IMG/VR virus record: IMGVR_UViG_3300025030_000270
Span: 1 to 37,525 of that record
DNA length: 37,525 bases
Strand: one strand, 5' to 3'
Source of the DNA: a virus
Made by a program: the position numbers and the translations under genes. Positions within the stretch are counted from its first letter, which is position 1. The number at the start of each line of letters is the position of its first letter. The notes under the pieces were generated by a model. The model saw only the letters and a list, made by a program, of their open reading frames with translations, did no database searches and was not told the DNA's origin. Positions 13,721 to 21,194 of the stretch are shown here, piece after piece.

Positions 13721-14311
13721 ATGGACCAAACCGCACTCATAGCAACCTTTCGCCGCATCATCCTGGCCAACGAGCTCGACAACAGCCTGGCGCACGTCCA
13801 CAAGTTCAGCGACCCGGACGGCGTCCGCTCCGGGAAGTCCGGCTGGTCCTTCGGCATCTCCCAGTTCGATTTGAAAAACAACCCCATAGCAGCCGCCTGC
13901 CTGCGCGCCTGCGGCTTCAGCGAGGCCGAGATCAAAGGGCTGATCGACCAGACCATCAACGCCCGCGCCCTGGAGCCCAAGCTCAAAGCGGCCGCCGCCA
14001 CCATCGAGCTGTTCGACCAGGCGCAGCTCAAAGGATGCGTCGTGCGCGCCCAGCGCATCCTCTACAAGCGCGCCATCACCCCGGCAAACGACAGCGGTTT
14101 GCTGGCCGTCGCGGACTACGCCAACCAGTACCACCTCTCCGACATCCTCAAGCCCGGCTACCTGATCCACTACCTGTTCCGCCTCGGTCGCCCCTTCACC
14201 GCCGCCGATGTGCTGCAGTTCAAGCTGGCGGGCACCAAGTACGGCCGCGAGCACCCAGGCGACTGCCGGAGGCGCTACGAGAACCTGATGAATATCATGG
14301 ACGCAGCATGA
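13721..14311 (+). CDS. Probable endolysin (lysozyme-like)
   Basis: The product has 196 aa from ATG 13721 (GAGGGGG site). It is the first late gene, where Mu carries its lys gene. The N-terminal part has a helix with Glu18 (ILANELDN) followed by KSGWSFGISQFDLKNNP, which resembles the region after the catalytic Glu in phage lysozymes and muramidases with a Phe-Gly-x-x-Gln-Phe-Asp block. There is no signal peptide, so release would need a holin or pinholin; none is certain here. Family assignment is by motif shape and context, so the enzyme class is tentative. Confidence 0.65.
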   Translation: MDQTALIATFRRIILANELDNSLAHVHKFSDPDGVRSGKSGWSFGISQFDLKNNPIAAACLRACGFSEAEIKGLIDQTINARALEPKLKAAAATIELFDQAQLKGCVVRAQRILYKRAITPANDSGLLAVADYANQYHLSDILKPGYLIHYLFRLGRPFTAADVLQFKLAGTKYGREHPGDCRRRYENLMNIMDAA

Positions 14312-14562
14312 AGTTTTTAGCCGTGGGCGCCTGCTTGCTCGCCCTTACCGGCTGCGCTTCTCTGGGCCAGCGCGAGAGCTCGGTGACACTCCCGGCAGGG
14401 GACGTCTACAAGGTGCGCTGCCAGTCCGACGGTGCATTGAAATACCGTAACGGGGAAGTCAGCATCGAGGTGGACAACAGGGGCAGACAGGGGTTGTTCG
14501 AATCGGTTTTTGGAACCATGGCGCTCGGATTCGCACGGGCGCCGGAAGTTATCGCTAAATAA
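14308..14562 (+). CDS. Lipoprotein in the lysis region (first)
   Basis: The product has 84 aa from ATG 14308, overlapping the endolysin stop. It has a signal sequence with lipobox LTGC (Cys at residue 17), then a polar segment with short strands. Small outer-membrane lipoproteins beside an endolysin are often outer spanins, and that is the best guess. It lacks the Pro-rich body of typical Rz1 and no inner-membrane Rz partner is adjacent. Confidence 0.75.
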   Translation: MKFLAVGACLLALTGCASLGQRESSVTLPAGDVYKVRCQSDGALKYRNGEVSIEVDNRGRQGLFESVFGTMALGFARAPEVIAK

Positions 14563-14571
14563 GAGGTGCGC

Positions 14572-14757
14572 ATGAAAAACTTTGCATTGGCCGTCTGCCT
14601 GATGGCCCTCACCGGCTGTGCCGCCCTGGGCGAGATAGTCGACATCCTTTCCCCCGAGCCGGTGCCCGTATGCGACAGCGAATCCGTAGGAGCCGAACAC
14701 GACGGCATGCAGTGCCTCAAACTGTCCGACGACACTTACAGGTGGGTGACCAAATGA
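14572..14757 (+). CDS. Lipoprotein in the lysis region (second)
   Basis: The product has 61 aa from ATG 14572 behind AAGAGGTG; an in-frame GTG two codons earlier overlaps that site. The signal sequence again ends LTGC (Cys at residue 17), and the start resembles the first lipoprotein, suggesting duplication of the export part. The mature part has two cysteines and ends DDTYRWVTK. It overlaps the next gene by four bases. Confidence 0.72.
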   Translation: MKNFALAVCLMALTGCAALGEIVDILSPEPVPVCDSESVGAEHDGMQCLKLSDDTYRWVTK

Positions 14758-15188
14758 ACGTGATCCAGATGCAGCTCTATGCGCCGGCCAGCTACATAGC
14801 TGCCCCTCCCGAGACGCGGCTCCAGGTCGTCAACGGATGCGGCCCCGGCGGCTGGAAGGTCGACCTGGTGCCCGACCGCATGTGGGGGCTGGACGTCTCC
14901 CCGGCCTGCGACATCCACGACTGGATGTACGTTGTCGGTTTGACGCTGGCGGACAAAGAAGAAGCCGATCGCGTTTTCCTAAACAACCTGCTGCGTCTCA
15001 TCGACTCCGCGCCCGGCTGGCATAACCAGCTCTGGCTGTTGAAGCGCCTGCGCCGCAACCGCGCCCGGTTCTACTACGAAGCCGTGCAGCACTTCGGTGG
15101 TCCGGCCTTTTGGTCAGGAAAAAACCAACAGACCAACCTGGTCCCCGCATCCTCAGCCGCAGCCGGTGCCGGGCAGATCGGGGGGTAG
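14754..15188 (+). CDS. Phospholipase A2-like protein (group XIV-type motif)
   Basis: The product has 144 aa from ATG 14754, overlapping the preceding stop. NGCGPGGW, then PACDIHDWMY (Cys52, His55, Asp56) and ADRVFLNNLL (Asp72) reproduce the layout of bacterial and fungal group XIV phospholipase A2: Gly-Cys...Pro-Ala-Cys-x-x-His-Asp and a following Asp-Arg-x-Phe helix with the catalytic His and its Asp partners. No signal peptide is seen. The gene sits in the lysis cluster after two lipoproteins, so membrane damage at lysis or modification of the envelope is plausible. The C-terminal 30 residues are low in complexity (Ala/Gly/Ser). Confidence 0.75.
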   Translation: MNVIQMQLYAPASYIAAPPETRLQVVNGCGPGGWKVDLVPDRMWGLDVSPACDIHDWMYVVGLTLADKEEADRVFLNNLLRLIDSAPGWHNQLWLLKRLRRNRARFYYEAVQHFGGPAFWSGKNQQTNLVPASSAAAGAGQIGG

Positions 15189-15189
15189 C

Positions 15190-15402
15190 GTGACAGACGA
15201 GATCGACAGAGCGCAGGCCCTCAACGAGCAGTTCCTGACCGGCGTCCTGGCCGATCACCAGAGCCGCAAGCCTAAAGGCGACAGCCGCGAGACCTGCCTC
15301 GACTGCGAGGAACCGATACCGGAAGCGCGGCGCCAGGCCGCTCCCGGATGCCGCCGGTGCATAGGCTGCCAAACACTACAAGAAAACTGGAGACCGATGT
15401 GA
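15190..15402 (+). CDS. DksA/TraR-family zinc-finger protein
   Basis: The product has 70 aa from GTG 15190, which begins one base after the previous stop. The C-terminal half is the TraR/DksA zinc finger: Cys36-x2-Cys39, EEPIPEARRQA, and Cys57-x2-Cys60 (C-x17-C spacing as in DksA). The short N-terminal helix matches phage and plasmid TraR forms that bind the RNA polymerase secondary channel. It may retune host transcription at the late stage. It overlaps the next gene. Confidence 0.88.
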   Translation: MTDEIDRAQALNEQFLTGVLADHQSRKPKGDSRETCLDCEEPIPEARRQAAPGCRRCIGCQTLQENWRPM

Positions 15403-15860
15403 CATCTGCCATCAACTACACCCCTTGGATCTTCGGCTTTAGCGTATTCCAGTTCGCCTGGTCCACCGTAATTGCCATCTACGTCTGGTACAGCAACAAG
15501 GAGAAGGTCACTAACACCCGCTTCTCCGCCCAGGATGAACGGATCACCAAGATCGAGACCGACATCCAGCTTGGCAAGAGCGGAACTGACGCCGCCATCA
15601 AACTCCGCAAAACCGAAACAGATGCCGAAACTAAGCTGCGTGAGGAACGGCACTTAGGCCTAGTTAAACGCTTGGAGGAGATAGCAGTGGAAGTGGCGCG
15701 TCACGCCGACTGCAAGCACCATCATGTTTTAGAGCAGCGCTTGGACAATATGAACGGCTCCCTCAAGAAAGTCGAAGGGGTCATCGAAGGCCGCATGGAA
15801 GGGATCGGCAGCGCCCTCGACATGATTCAACAGCACCTGATTTCCGGAGGGAATAAATAA
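15399..15860 (+). CDS. DUF2730-type membrane-anchored coiled-coil protein
   Basis: The product has 153 aa from GTG 15399 (GGAG upstream), overlapping the previous stop. One hydrophobic span near residues 9-29 (WIFGFSVFQFAWSTVIAIYV) is followed by a long charged coiled coil and a C-terminal helical segment. Length, layout and place between lysis and terminase genes match the DUF2730 proteins of Mu-like phages. The role is unknown; an anchored holin/antiholin-like or spanin-like role has been imagined for such proteins but is not shown. Confidence 0.7.
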   Translation: MTSAINYTPWIFGFSVFQFAWSTVIAIYVWYSNKEKVTNTRFSAQDERITKIETDIQLGKSGTDAAIKLRKTETDAETKLREERHLGLVKRLEEIAVEVARHADCKHHHVLEQRLDNMNGSLKKVEGVIEGRMEGIGSALDMIQQHLISGGNK

Positions 15861-16159
15861 TGTCTTTCGCCGACCTCATGAACCAAGACGAGCGGCTGGT
15901 AATCCTGCGAGCCCTGGCAGAAGACACCGGCGGCTACAGCGCCAACGAGTCGATCATCCATTCCATCCTGGTGGAGTTCGCCCACCGGATAAGCCGCGAC
16001 AAGGTGAAGACCCAGCTTAGCTGGCTCCAGGAGCAGGGGCTGGTGACGCTCAAGGAAACCGCCGGTTGCCTGATCGCCACCCTGACCACTCGGGGGCTTG
16101 AAGCGGCCACCGGTCTGGTAATCGTCCCCGGGGTGAAGCGCCCCCGGCCGAAGGACTGA
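15860..16159 (+). CDS. VpaChn25_0724-type phage protein (winged helix)
   Basis: The product has 99 aa from ATG 15860, overlapping the stop before it, behind GGAGGG. It shows a winged-helix pattern (DERLVILRALAE, then RDKVKTQLSWLQEQGLVTL) and ends VPGVKRPRPKD. This fits the ArsR-like VpaChn25_0724 family found just upstream of terminase genes in Mu-like phages. Function is unknown. Confidence 0.8.
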   Translation: MSFADLMNQDERLVILRALAEDTGGYSANESIIHSILVEFAHRISRDKVKTQLSWLQEQGLVTLKETAGCLIATLTTRGLEAATGLVIVPGVKRPRPKD

Positions 16160-16160
16160 C

Positions 16161-16718
16161 ATGGGCAAGCGCGCCGACAAGGAACAAACGGCCATCGAGC
16201 TTTATGCCGGAGGTATGGAGATCCCGCAGATCAGTGCCGAGCTGGGCGTCTCCGAGAACTCCCTGCGCACTTGGAAGAAGCGCGCCGGCAACGAGTGGGA
16301 CGAAGCCCGCGCCCTGTGCCGCAAGGCCTTTGTGAGCAGCATGGAGGATGTGGGATCAAGGCTGCGCCGATCCAGAGAGATCGCCGCTACCCTGGGTGGC
16401 AAGGCCGGACTTGAGGGGCAGGGGCAAATGGGTCAAGTGATCAACGAGCTGCTGCGCTCGCTGCTCTACGACCTTACTGCCAAGGGCAACCTGGGCGGGG
16501 AAGAGATGTCCGCTACCATTGAGCAGCTCAAGGGCCTCGCCCTCACCATGCACCGCCTGGAGGGCGCCGCCAACCTGAACCTCAAGCGCGAGGCGGAGAT
16601 CCGCAAGCAGGCATTCGAACAGGCGGCAGAAACGGTCGAGAAGACGGCGCAGTTGGAAGGCGTCTCAGCCGAGACCATTCTTAAGATCCGTCGCGACGTG
16701 CTGATGATGGCGGCGTGA
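16161..16718 (+). CDS. Terminase small subunit (DUF1804 family)
   Basis: The product has 185 aa from ATG 16161. The N-terminal helix-turn-helix (IPQISAELGVSENSLRTWKKR followed by NEWDEARAL) and the long helical C-terminus fit DUF1804, the small packaging subunit of many Mu-like phages. It recognises DNA and regulates the packaging motor encoded next. It ends overlapping the large-subunit start. Confidence 0.87.
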   Translation: MGKRADKEQTAIELYAGGMEIPQISAELGVSENSLRTWKKRAGNEWDEARALCRKAFVSSMEDVGSRLRRSREIAATLGGKAGLEGQGQMGQVINELLRSLLYDLTAKGNLGGEEMSATIEQLKGLALTMHRLEGAANLNLKREAEIRKQAFEQAAETVEKTAQLEGVSAETILKIRRDVLMMAA

Positions 16719-18121
16719 TGAAGATAGTCAAGGCGAAGCACATACCGGCCAACCCGGGCGGACTCTTTCTCCCCTATCAGGAGAAGTGGATCCTGGATCG
16801 CAGCCGGCTGAAGCTGATGGAGAAGGCCCGGCAGATCGGCCTCTCCTGGAGCACCGCCTACGCAGCCGACGAGCGCACCGCCGAGGCTGGCGTCAAGTGG
16901 GACCAGTGGATCTCCAGCCGCGATGATCTCCAGGCGCGTCTGGTGATCGAGGACTGCAAGATGTTCGCTAAGATCCTGCAGCTCGCAGCCGAGGACCTGG
17001 GCGAGTGCGTTATCGACCAGAAGCGCTCCATCTCCGCTTACGTACTGCAGTTCTCCAACGGCCGTCGCATCCACTCCATGAGCTCGAACCCCGACGCGCA
17101 GGCAGGGAAACGTGGCGGCCGTATCCTGGACGAATTCGCGCTGCACCCGGACCCACGCAAGCTCTGGTCTATCGCCTACCCCGGCATCACCTGGGGCGGC
17201 AACATGGAAGTAATCTCCACCCACAGGGGGAGCGCCAACTTCTTTAACCAGTTGATTCGCGAGGTCCGCGAGCATAACAACCCCAAGAAGATCAGCCTGC
17301 ACCGCGTCACCCTTAAAGACGCCATAGACCAGGGCTTCCTCTGGAAGCTGCAGCAGTCGCTTCCTGCCGACCACGAAGTCCAGGAGCTTGACGAGCCGGC
17401 CTACTTCGACTTCATCAGGGGCGGTTGCGCCGACGAGGAATCGTTCCAGCAGGAATACATGTGCGTGCCGGCAGACGACGCCGCCGCCTTCCTGGAATAC
17501 GACCTGATCGCCTCCTGCGAGTACGCCCAGGCCGAAAAATGGGAGATCGACTGCAGCGTCACCAAGCCCGAAGGTCGCCTCTTTGCCGGTCTCGACATCG
17601 GCCGCAAGAAGGACCTCACCGTCCTCTGGGTCCTGGAGCTCCTGGGCGACGTTCTTTACACGCGACAGATCATTGAGCTCCGGAACATGTCAAAGCCCGA
17701 CCAGGAGAAGATCCTCTGGCCCATCCTCGCCAAGGTCGACCGCTGCTGCCTGGACTACACCGGCCTGGGGATCGGCTGGGGCGATGACGCCCAGAGGCAG
17801 TTCGGCAAGTACCGCGTGGAGTGTATAACCTTCACGCCCAAGGTAAAGGAGGAGCTCGCCTACCCGGTGCGCGGCAAGATGGAAGACCGGAAGCTTCGCA
17901 TCCCCTATCGGCCCGAAGTGCGCGCCGATCTCCGCGCCGTCACTAAGGAGACCACCGCCGCAGGAAACATCCGTTTCACGGCCGAGCGAAGCGAAAACGG
18001 CCACGCCGACCGCTTCTGGGCCTTGGGTCTTGCCATCCATGCGGCAGGGACAAACGCCGGTCCTGTCCCCATCACCAGCCGCAGCCGCCGGCAGGCAAAC
18101 AAACTCCTGGAGGGGTACTAG
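16718..18121 (+). CDS. Terminase large subunit (Mu gp28-like)
   Basis: The product has 467 aa from ATG 16718; GTG 16715 one codon upstream is equally possible. The ATPase part has a variant Walker A (EKARQIGLSWS, about residues 35-45) and Walker B with Asp-Glu (GRILDE, about 138-139). The RNase H-like nuclease has acidic residues in GLDIGRKKDL (Asp293), CLDYTG (Asp346) and HADRFWALG (Asp431). It packages the DNA by the headful mechanism in Mu-like phages. Confidence 0.94.
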   Translation: MKIVKAKHIPANPGGLFLPYQEKWILDRSRLKLMEKARQIGLSWSTAYAADERTAEAGVKWDQWISSRDDLQARLVIEDCKMFAKILQLAAEDLGECVIDQKRSISAYVLQFSNGRRIHSMSSNPDAQAGKRGGRILDEFALHPDPRKLWSIAYPGITWGGNMEVISTHRGSANFFNQLIREVREHNNPKKISLHRVTLKDAIDQGFLWKLQQSLPADHEVQELDEPAYFDFIRGGCADEESFQQEYMCVPADDAAAFLEYDLIASCEYAQAEKWEIDCSVTKPEGRLFAGLDIGRKKDLTVLWVLELLGDVLYTRQIIELRNMSKPDQEKILWPILAKVDRCCLDYTGLGIGWGDDAQRQFGKYRVECITFTPKVKEELAYPVRGKMEDRKLRIPYRPEVRADLRAVTKETTAAGNIRFTAERSENGHADRFWALGLAIHAAGTNAGPVPITSRSRRQANKLLEGY

Positions 18122-19638
18122 TGAAGAAACAAGGCATCTACATAAGCCCGACAGAGTTCGTCAATTTTGCCGACGCAAAAACTAAAACGTCTTTGAGCAC
18201 AGAGCTTGCCACCCGCAACCGCTCCCTCAACTTCTACAGTTTGGCTAACATCTACCTCCCCAACCCCGACCCGGTGCTGAAGAAGCAAGGACGCGACGTC
18301 TCCGTCTATCGTGATCTTATGATCGACGACCGGGTGCGCGGCAACTGGGGCAATCGCAAGGCCGCCACCCTGGCGCTGGAATGGCAGATTGACCGCGGCA
18401 AAAAAGGCAAGGTGCAAAGCCGTCAGGCAAAGATCGTCGAAGATTGGCTGAAGACCCTGGACATGGACCGCATCATGTCCGAGATCCTCGACGCCCGCAT
18501 GTTCGGGTACTCGCCGCTGGAGCTCATGTGGGAGAAAAAGAACGGTTTGTTGCTGCCCAGGGACATCGTCGGCAAACCCCCCGAGTGGTTCGTCTATAAC
18601 GTGGAAAATGAACTGCGCTTCCTCTCCGGGACCAATGCCCTGTACGGCGAAGAACTGCCGCCGCGCAAGTTCATCACCCCGACCTCCGACGGCTCCTACT
18701 ATTACCCCTACGGGCTGGGGCTCCTTGCCAGCTGCTTCTGGCCGGTCACCTTCAAAAAGGGGGGCTGGAAGTTCTGGGTCACCTTCGCCGAGAAGTACGG
18801 CACTCCCTACCTGGTCGGCAAGCACCCGCGCGGGGCCCAGGCCGCCGAGGTCAACGCAATCGCGGATCAACTGGAGCAGATGGTCCAGGATGCCATCGCC
18901 GTCATCGCCGACGACGGCAGCGTCGAGATCGTATCCGACACCTCCAAGAGCGCCTCCTCCGATCTCTACCAGGCGCTGATCACCGAGGCGAACACCGCCA
19001 TCTCCACCGTCATTATGGGGCATGCGGGCGGCGGCCAGAGCACCTCCGGCAAGCTTGGCGGCGAGCAACTGGCTCAGGACGTCCGCGACGATCTGCGCGA
19101 CGGCGACAAGAAACTCGTCTGTCAGACCATGAACCAGATCATCAGATGGGTTGTCGAGTTGAACTGGGGCGCCGCCGCCGGTCCCACATTCAGCCTCTGG
19201 CAGGAAGAAGACGTCGACAAAGACCAGGCCGAGCGCGACGACAATCTCACCAGTTCCATGGACAGGAGCGGCCTGAAGCTCACCTCCAGCTACTATCAGC
19301 GCACCTATAACCTGGAAGAAGGCGACATAGAGGCAAAGGCGAAAGTCGAACCCGGGGAGCCAAAAGCGCCGGTAGAATTCGCCGAGGCCGACCCGTCACC
19401 CGGCGAAGCCGAGCTCGCGGATCTGGAAGCGGCGGTCAGCGACGAAGAGCTGCAAACCATCGTTGAAGGCATCTTAAAGCCCGTGTTCAAGCTGTTCAAG
19501 GAATCTGGAGATCTGACCGAGACCATGGGCGAGCTGGTCAAGATATATCCGAAGATGGACACCGACCAGCTCCAGGATCTGCTCGCCCGCATCATCTTCG
19601 TATCTGAAGTCTGGGGGAGGATCAATGGCGCAGATTGA
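18121..19638 (+). CDS. Portal protein (DUF935, Mu gp29-like)
   Basis: The product has 505 aa from GTG 18121, overlapping the terminase stop. Conserved DUF935 features include the early LANIYLPNPDPVLK segment, the DARMFGYSPLEL block, KFWVTFAEKYGTPYLVG and MGHAGGGQSTSGKL. The C-terminal 120 residues are acidic and Pro/Glu-rich. It forms the head vertex ring through which DNA enters. It overlaps the next gene by 14 bases. Confidence 0.94.
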   Translation: MKKQGIYISPTEFVNFADAKTKTSLSTELATRNRSLNFYSLANIYLPNPDPVLKKQGRDVSVYRDLMIDDRVRGNWGNRKAATLALEWQIDRGKKGKVQSRQAKIVEDWLKTLDMDRIMSEILDARMFGYSPLELMWEKKNGLLLPRDIVGKPPEWFVYNVENELRFLSGTNALYGEELPPRKFITPTSDGSYYYPYGLGLLASCFWPVTFKKGGWKFWVTFAEKYGTPYLVGKHPRGAQAAEVNAIADQLEQMVQDAIAVIADDGSVEIVSDTSKSASSDLYQALITEANTAISTVIMGHAGGGQSTSGKLGGEQLAQDVRDDLRDGDKKLVCQTMNQIIRWVVELNWGAAAGPTFSLWQEEDVDKDQAERDDNLTSSMDRSGLKLTSSYYQRTYNLEEGDIEAKAKVEPGEPKAPVEFAEADPSPGEAELADLEAAVSDEELQTIVEGILKPVFKLFKESGDLTETMGELVKIYPKMDTDQLQDLLARIIFVSEVWGRINGAD

Positions 19639-20449
19639 CCTCATGTACGCCATAGGCCTTAAGCCGGAGAAGGCCATAGAGTACTTCAAGTCCAAGGGGT
19701 TCGCCTTCTCCTGGAACTGGGAGGAAGTCTGGCAGGAAGCTAACGGCAGGGCCTTCACCGTCGCCAAGGTGATGAAGATGGACATCCTCCAGGACATCCG
19801 CGACGGCATCGACGCCGCGCTTGACCAGGGGATCACCTACCGGGAGTTTGCCAAGGCCCTCACCCCCAAGCTGAAGGCCAAGGGCTGGTGGGGCAAGGAG
19901 GAGCAGGTCAACGAGACCACCGGCGAGATCTCCACCGTCCAGCTGGGGAGCCCCTACCGGCTGCGCACCATCTTCGACCAGAACCTGCAGGTGTCCTACA
20001 ACGTCGGCCGTTACCGCACCCAACTGGAGAACGTCGGGGACCGCCCCTTTCTCCAGTACGTGTCCGTCCTGGACAAGCGCACCCGCCCGGCACATGCCGC
20101 CCTCAACGGTCGAGTGCTGCGCCACGACGACCCCTTCTGGTCCAGCTTCTACCCGCCCAACGGGTGGCGCTGCCGTTGCCGGGTCCGGGCGCTCGATGTC
20201 GACGACATGACCGCTCGCGGCCTGCAGGAAGAAACCAGCGCCGGCAAGCTGACCGCCCGCGACGAGCTGATTTCCAAGAAGACGGGCGAGATGGCTCCCG
20301 TCACGGTATTCACGGACAAGGACCCGGTCACCGGCAAGAAGGTCAGCGTCGCACCCGATGTCGGCTGGAGCTACAACCCGGGCGCGGCGGATTACAAGCC
20401 CAACCTCGGCAAGTACAGCCCGGAGGTGTCCAGGCTATGGCAGACCTGA
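19625..20449 (+). CDS. Head morphogenesis protein (gpF-like, SPP1 gp7 family)
   Basis: The product has 274 aa from ATG 19625 with GGGGGAGG upstream. The family core is present around residues 115-190: IFDQNLQVSYNVGRY, YVSVLDKRTRPAHAAL, then PPNGWRCRCRVRAL. In Mu this minor head protein (gp30, F) is near the portal and helps head assembly. The start lies inside the portal gene; the end overlaps the next gene by 13 bases. Confidence 0.93.
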   Translation: MAQIDLMYAIGLKPEKAIEYFKSKGFAFSWNWEEVWQEANGRAFTVAKVMKMDILQDIRDGIDAALDQGITYREFAKALTPKLKAKGWWGKEEQVNETTGEISTVQLGSPYRLRTIFDQNLQVSYNVGRYRTQLENVGDRPFLQYVSVLDKRTRPAHAALNGRVLRHDDPFWSSFYPPNGWRCRCRVRALDVDDMTARGLQEETSAGKLTARDELISKKTGEMAPVTVFTDKDPVTGKKVSVAPDVGWSYNPGAADYKPNLGKYSPEVSRLWQT

Positions 20450-20997
20450 TCAGCGTCAGGGTGGATGATCGCGAGATGCAGCGGGCGTTCAAGCGCAAGC
20501 TGAAGGAGTACGACGACCTGTCCCCGCTCATGCGCCGCCTGTCCGGGGTGATGGCCGACTCCGTCGAGGAGAACTTCGAACAGGAAGGGCGCCCCCGCTG
20601 GACGCCGCTCCGGCCTCGCACCATCAAGAGCCGTACCAAGCAGGGGAACTGGCCGGGAAGAATACTTCAGCAGCGTGGCCGCCTCGCAGCCTCCATCATC
20701 ACCGACCACAGCCGGGACGGCGCCAAGATCGGCACCAACCTGATCTACGCCGGCATCCATCAGTTTGGCGGCACCATCAAGCAGTCGGCCCGCATGCGCA
20801 TCATGCACTTCACCCAGGCCAAAAGCGGCAAGATCGGCAAAGGCGACCGCTTTTCCAAGGCCAGCAAATCCACCTACGGTAGGCGCACCATGGGCAAGGC
20901 CCGCGACATCAAAATGCCGGCCCGGCCGTTTCTCAGCTTTGCCGACAGCGACCTGAAAAAGATGCGGCGAATGGCCGCAGAGTATGTTGCCGGTTAG
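20437..20997 (+). CDS. Virion morphogenesis protein (Mu gpG-like)
   Basis: The product has 186 aa from ATG 20437 (GGAGGTG site), overlapping the previous gene. It has the phage virion morphogenesis (gpG/P2 gpS-type) pattern: an N-terminal basic helix, MADSVEENFEQEGRPRW, PGRILQQRGRLAASI, NLIYAGIHQFGG and a C-terminal MPARPFLSFAD. In Mu this protein works in tail or head completion. A leader region follows. Confidence 0.92.
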   Translation: MADLISVRVDDREMQRAFKRKLKEYDDLSPLMRRLSGVMADSVEENFEQEGRPRWTPLRPRTIKSRTKQGNWPGRILQQRGRLAASIITDHSRDGAKIGTNLIYAGIHQFGGTIKQSARMRIMHFTQAKSGKIGKGDRFSKASKSTYGRRTMGKARDIKMPARPFLSFADSDLKKMRRMAAEYVAG

Positions 20998-21194
20998 GCC
21001 GCCAAATTTGACCTGTAGCCGTTTCGGCTAGCCAGGGTGCGCATGAGGGAGTGCGAACCCGCTACAGCAAGTTTTAAACGGGGTTTTAATGCGGTTCCGA
21101 AAGCGGGTGCCGAAAAATATGGAACCGCTTCAAAAGACTCTACGGAATCGCCCGGGGTATGGTGCGAGTACGCACCATAGGTGACGGAGGAAGA
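20998..21194 (+). promoter_or_regulatory. Structured leader before the protease gene
   Basis: These 197 bp hold no gene. Three inverted repeats are visible: TAGCC/GGCTA (21016-21020/21026-21030), GCGGTTCC/GGAACCGC (21091-21098/21121-21128, loop 22) and a perfect 9-bp stem TATGGTGCG/CGCACCATA (21158-21166/21171-21179, loop AGTA). The last ends 7 bases before the GACGGAGGAAG ribosome site. No T run follows, so these are not clear terminators. They may set translation of the protease/scaffold gene or mark a new transcript. Confidence 0.5.

Noticed and set aside
20998-21194. GEMM or other known riboswitch, or a tRNA, in the leader before the protease
   Set aside because: The conserved cores of these classes are not visible; only simple inverted repeats are.
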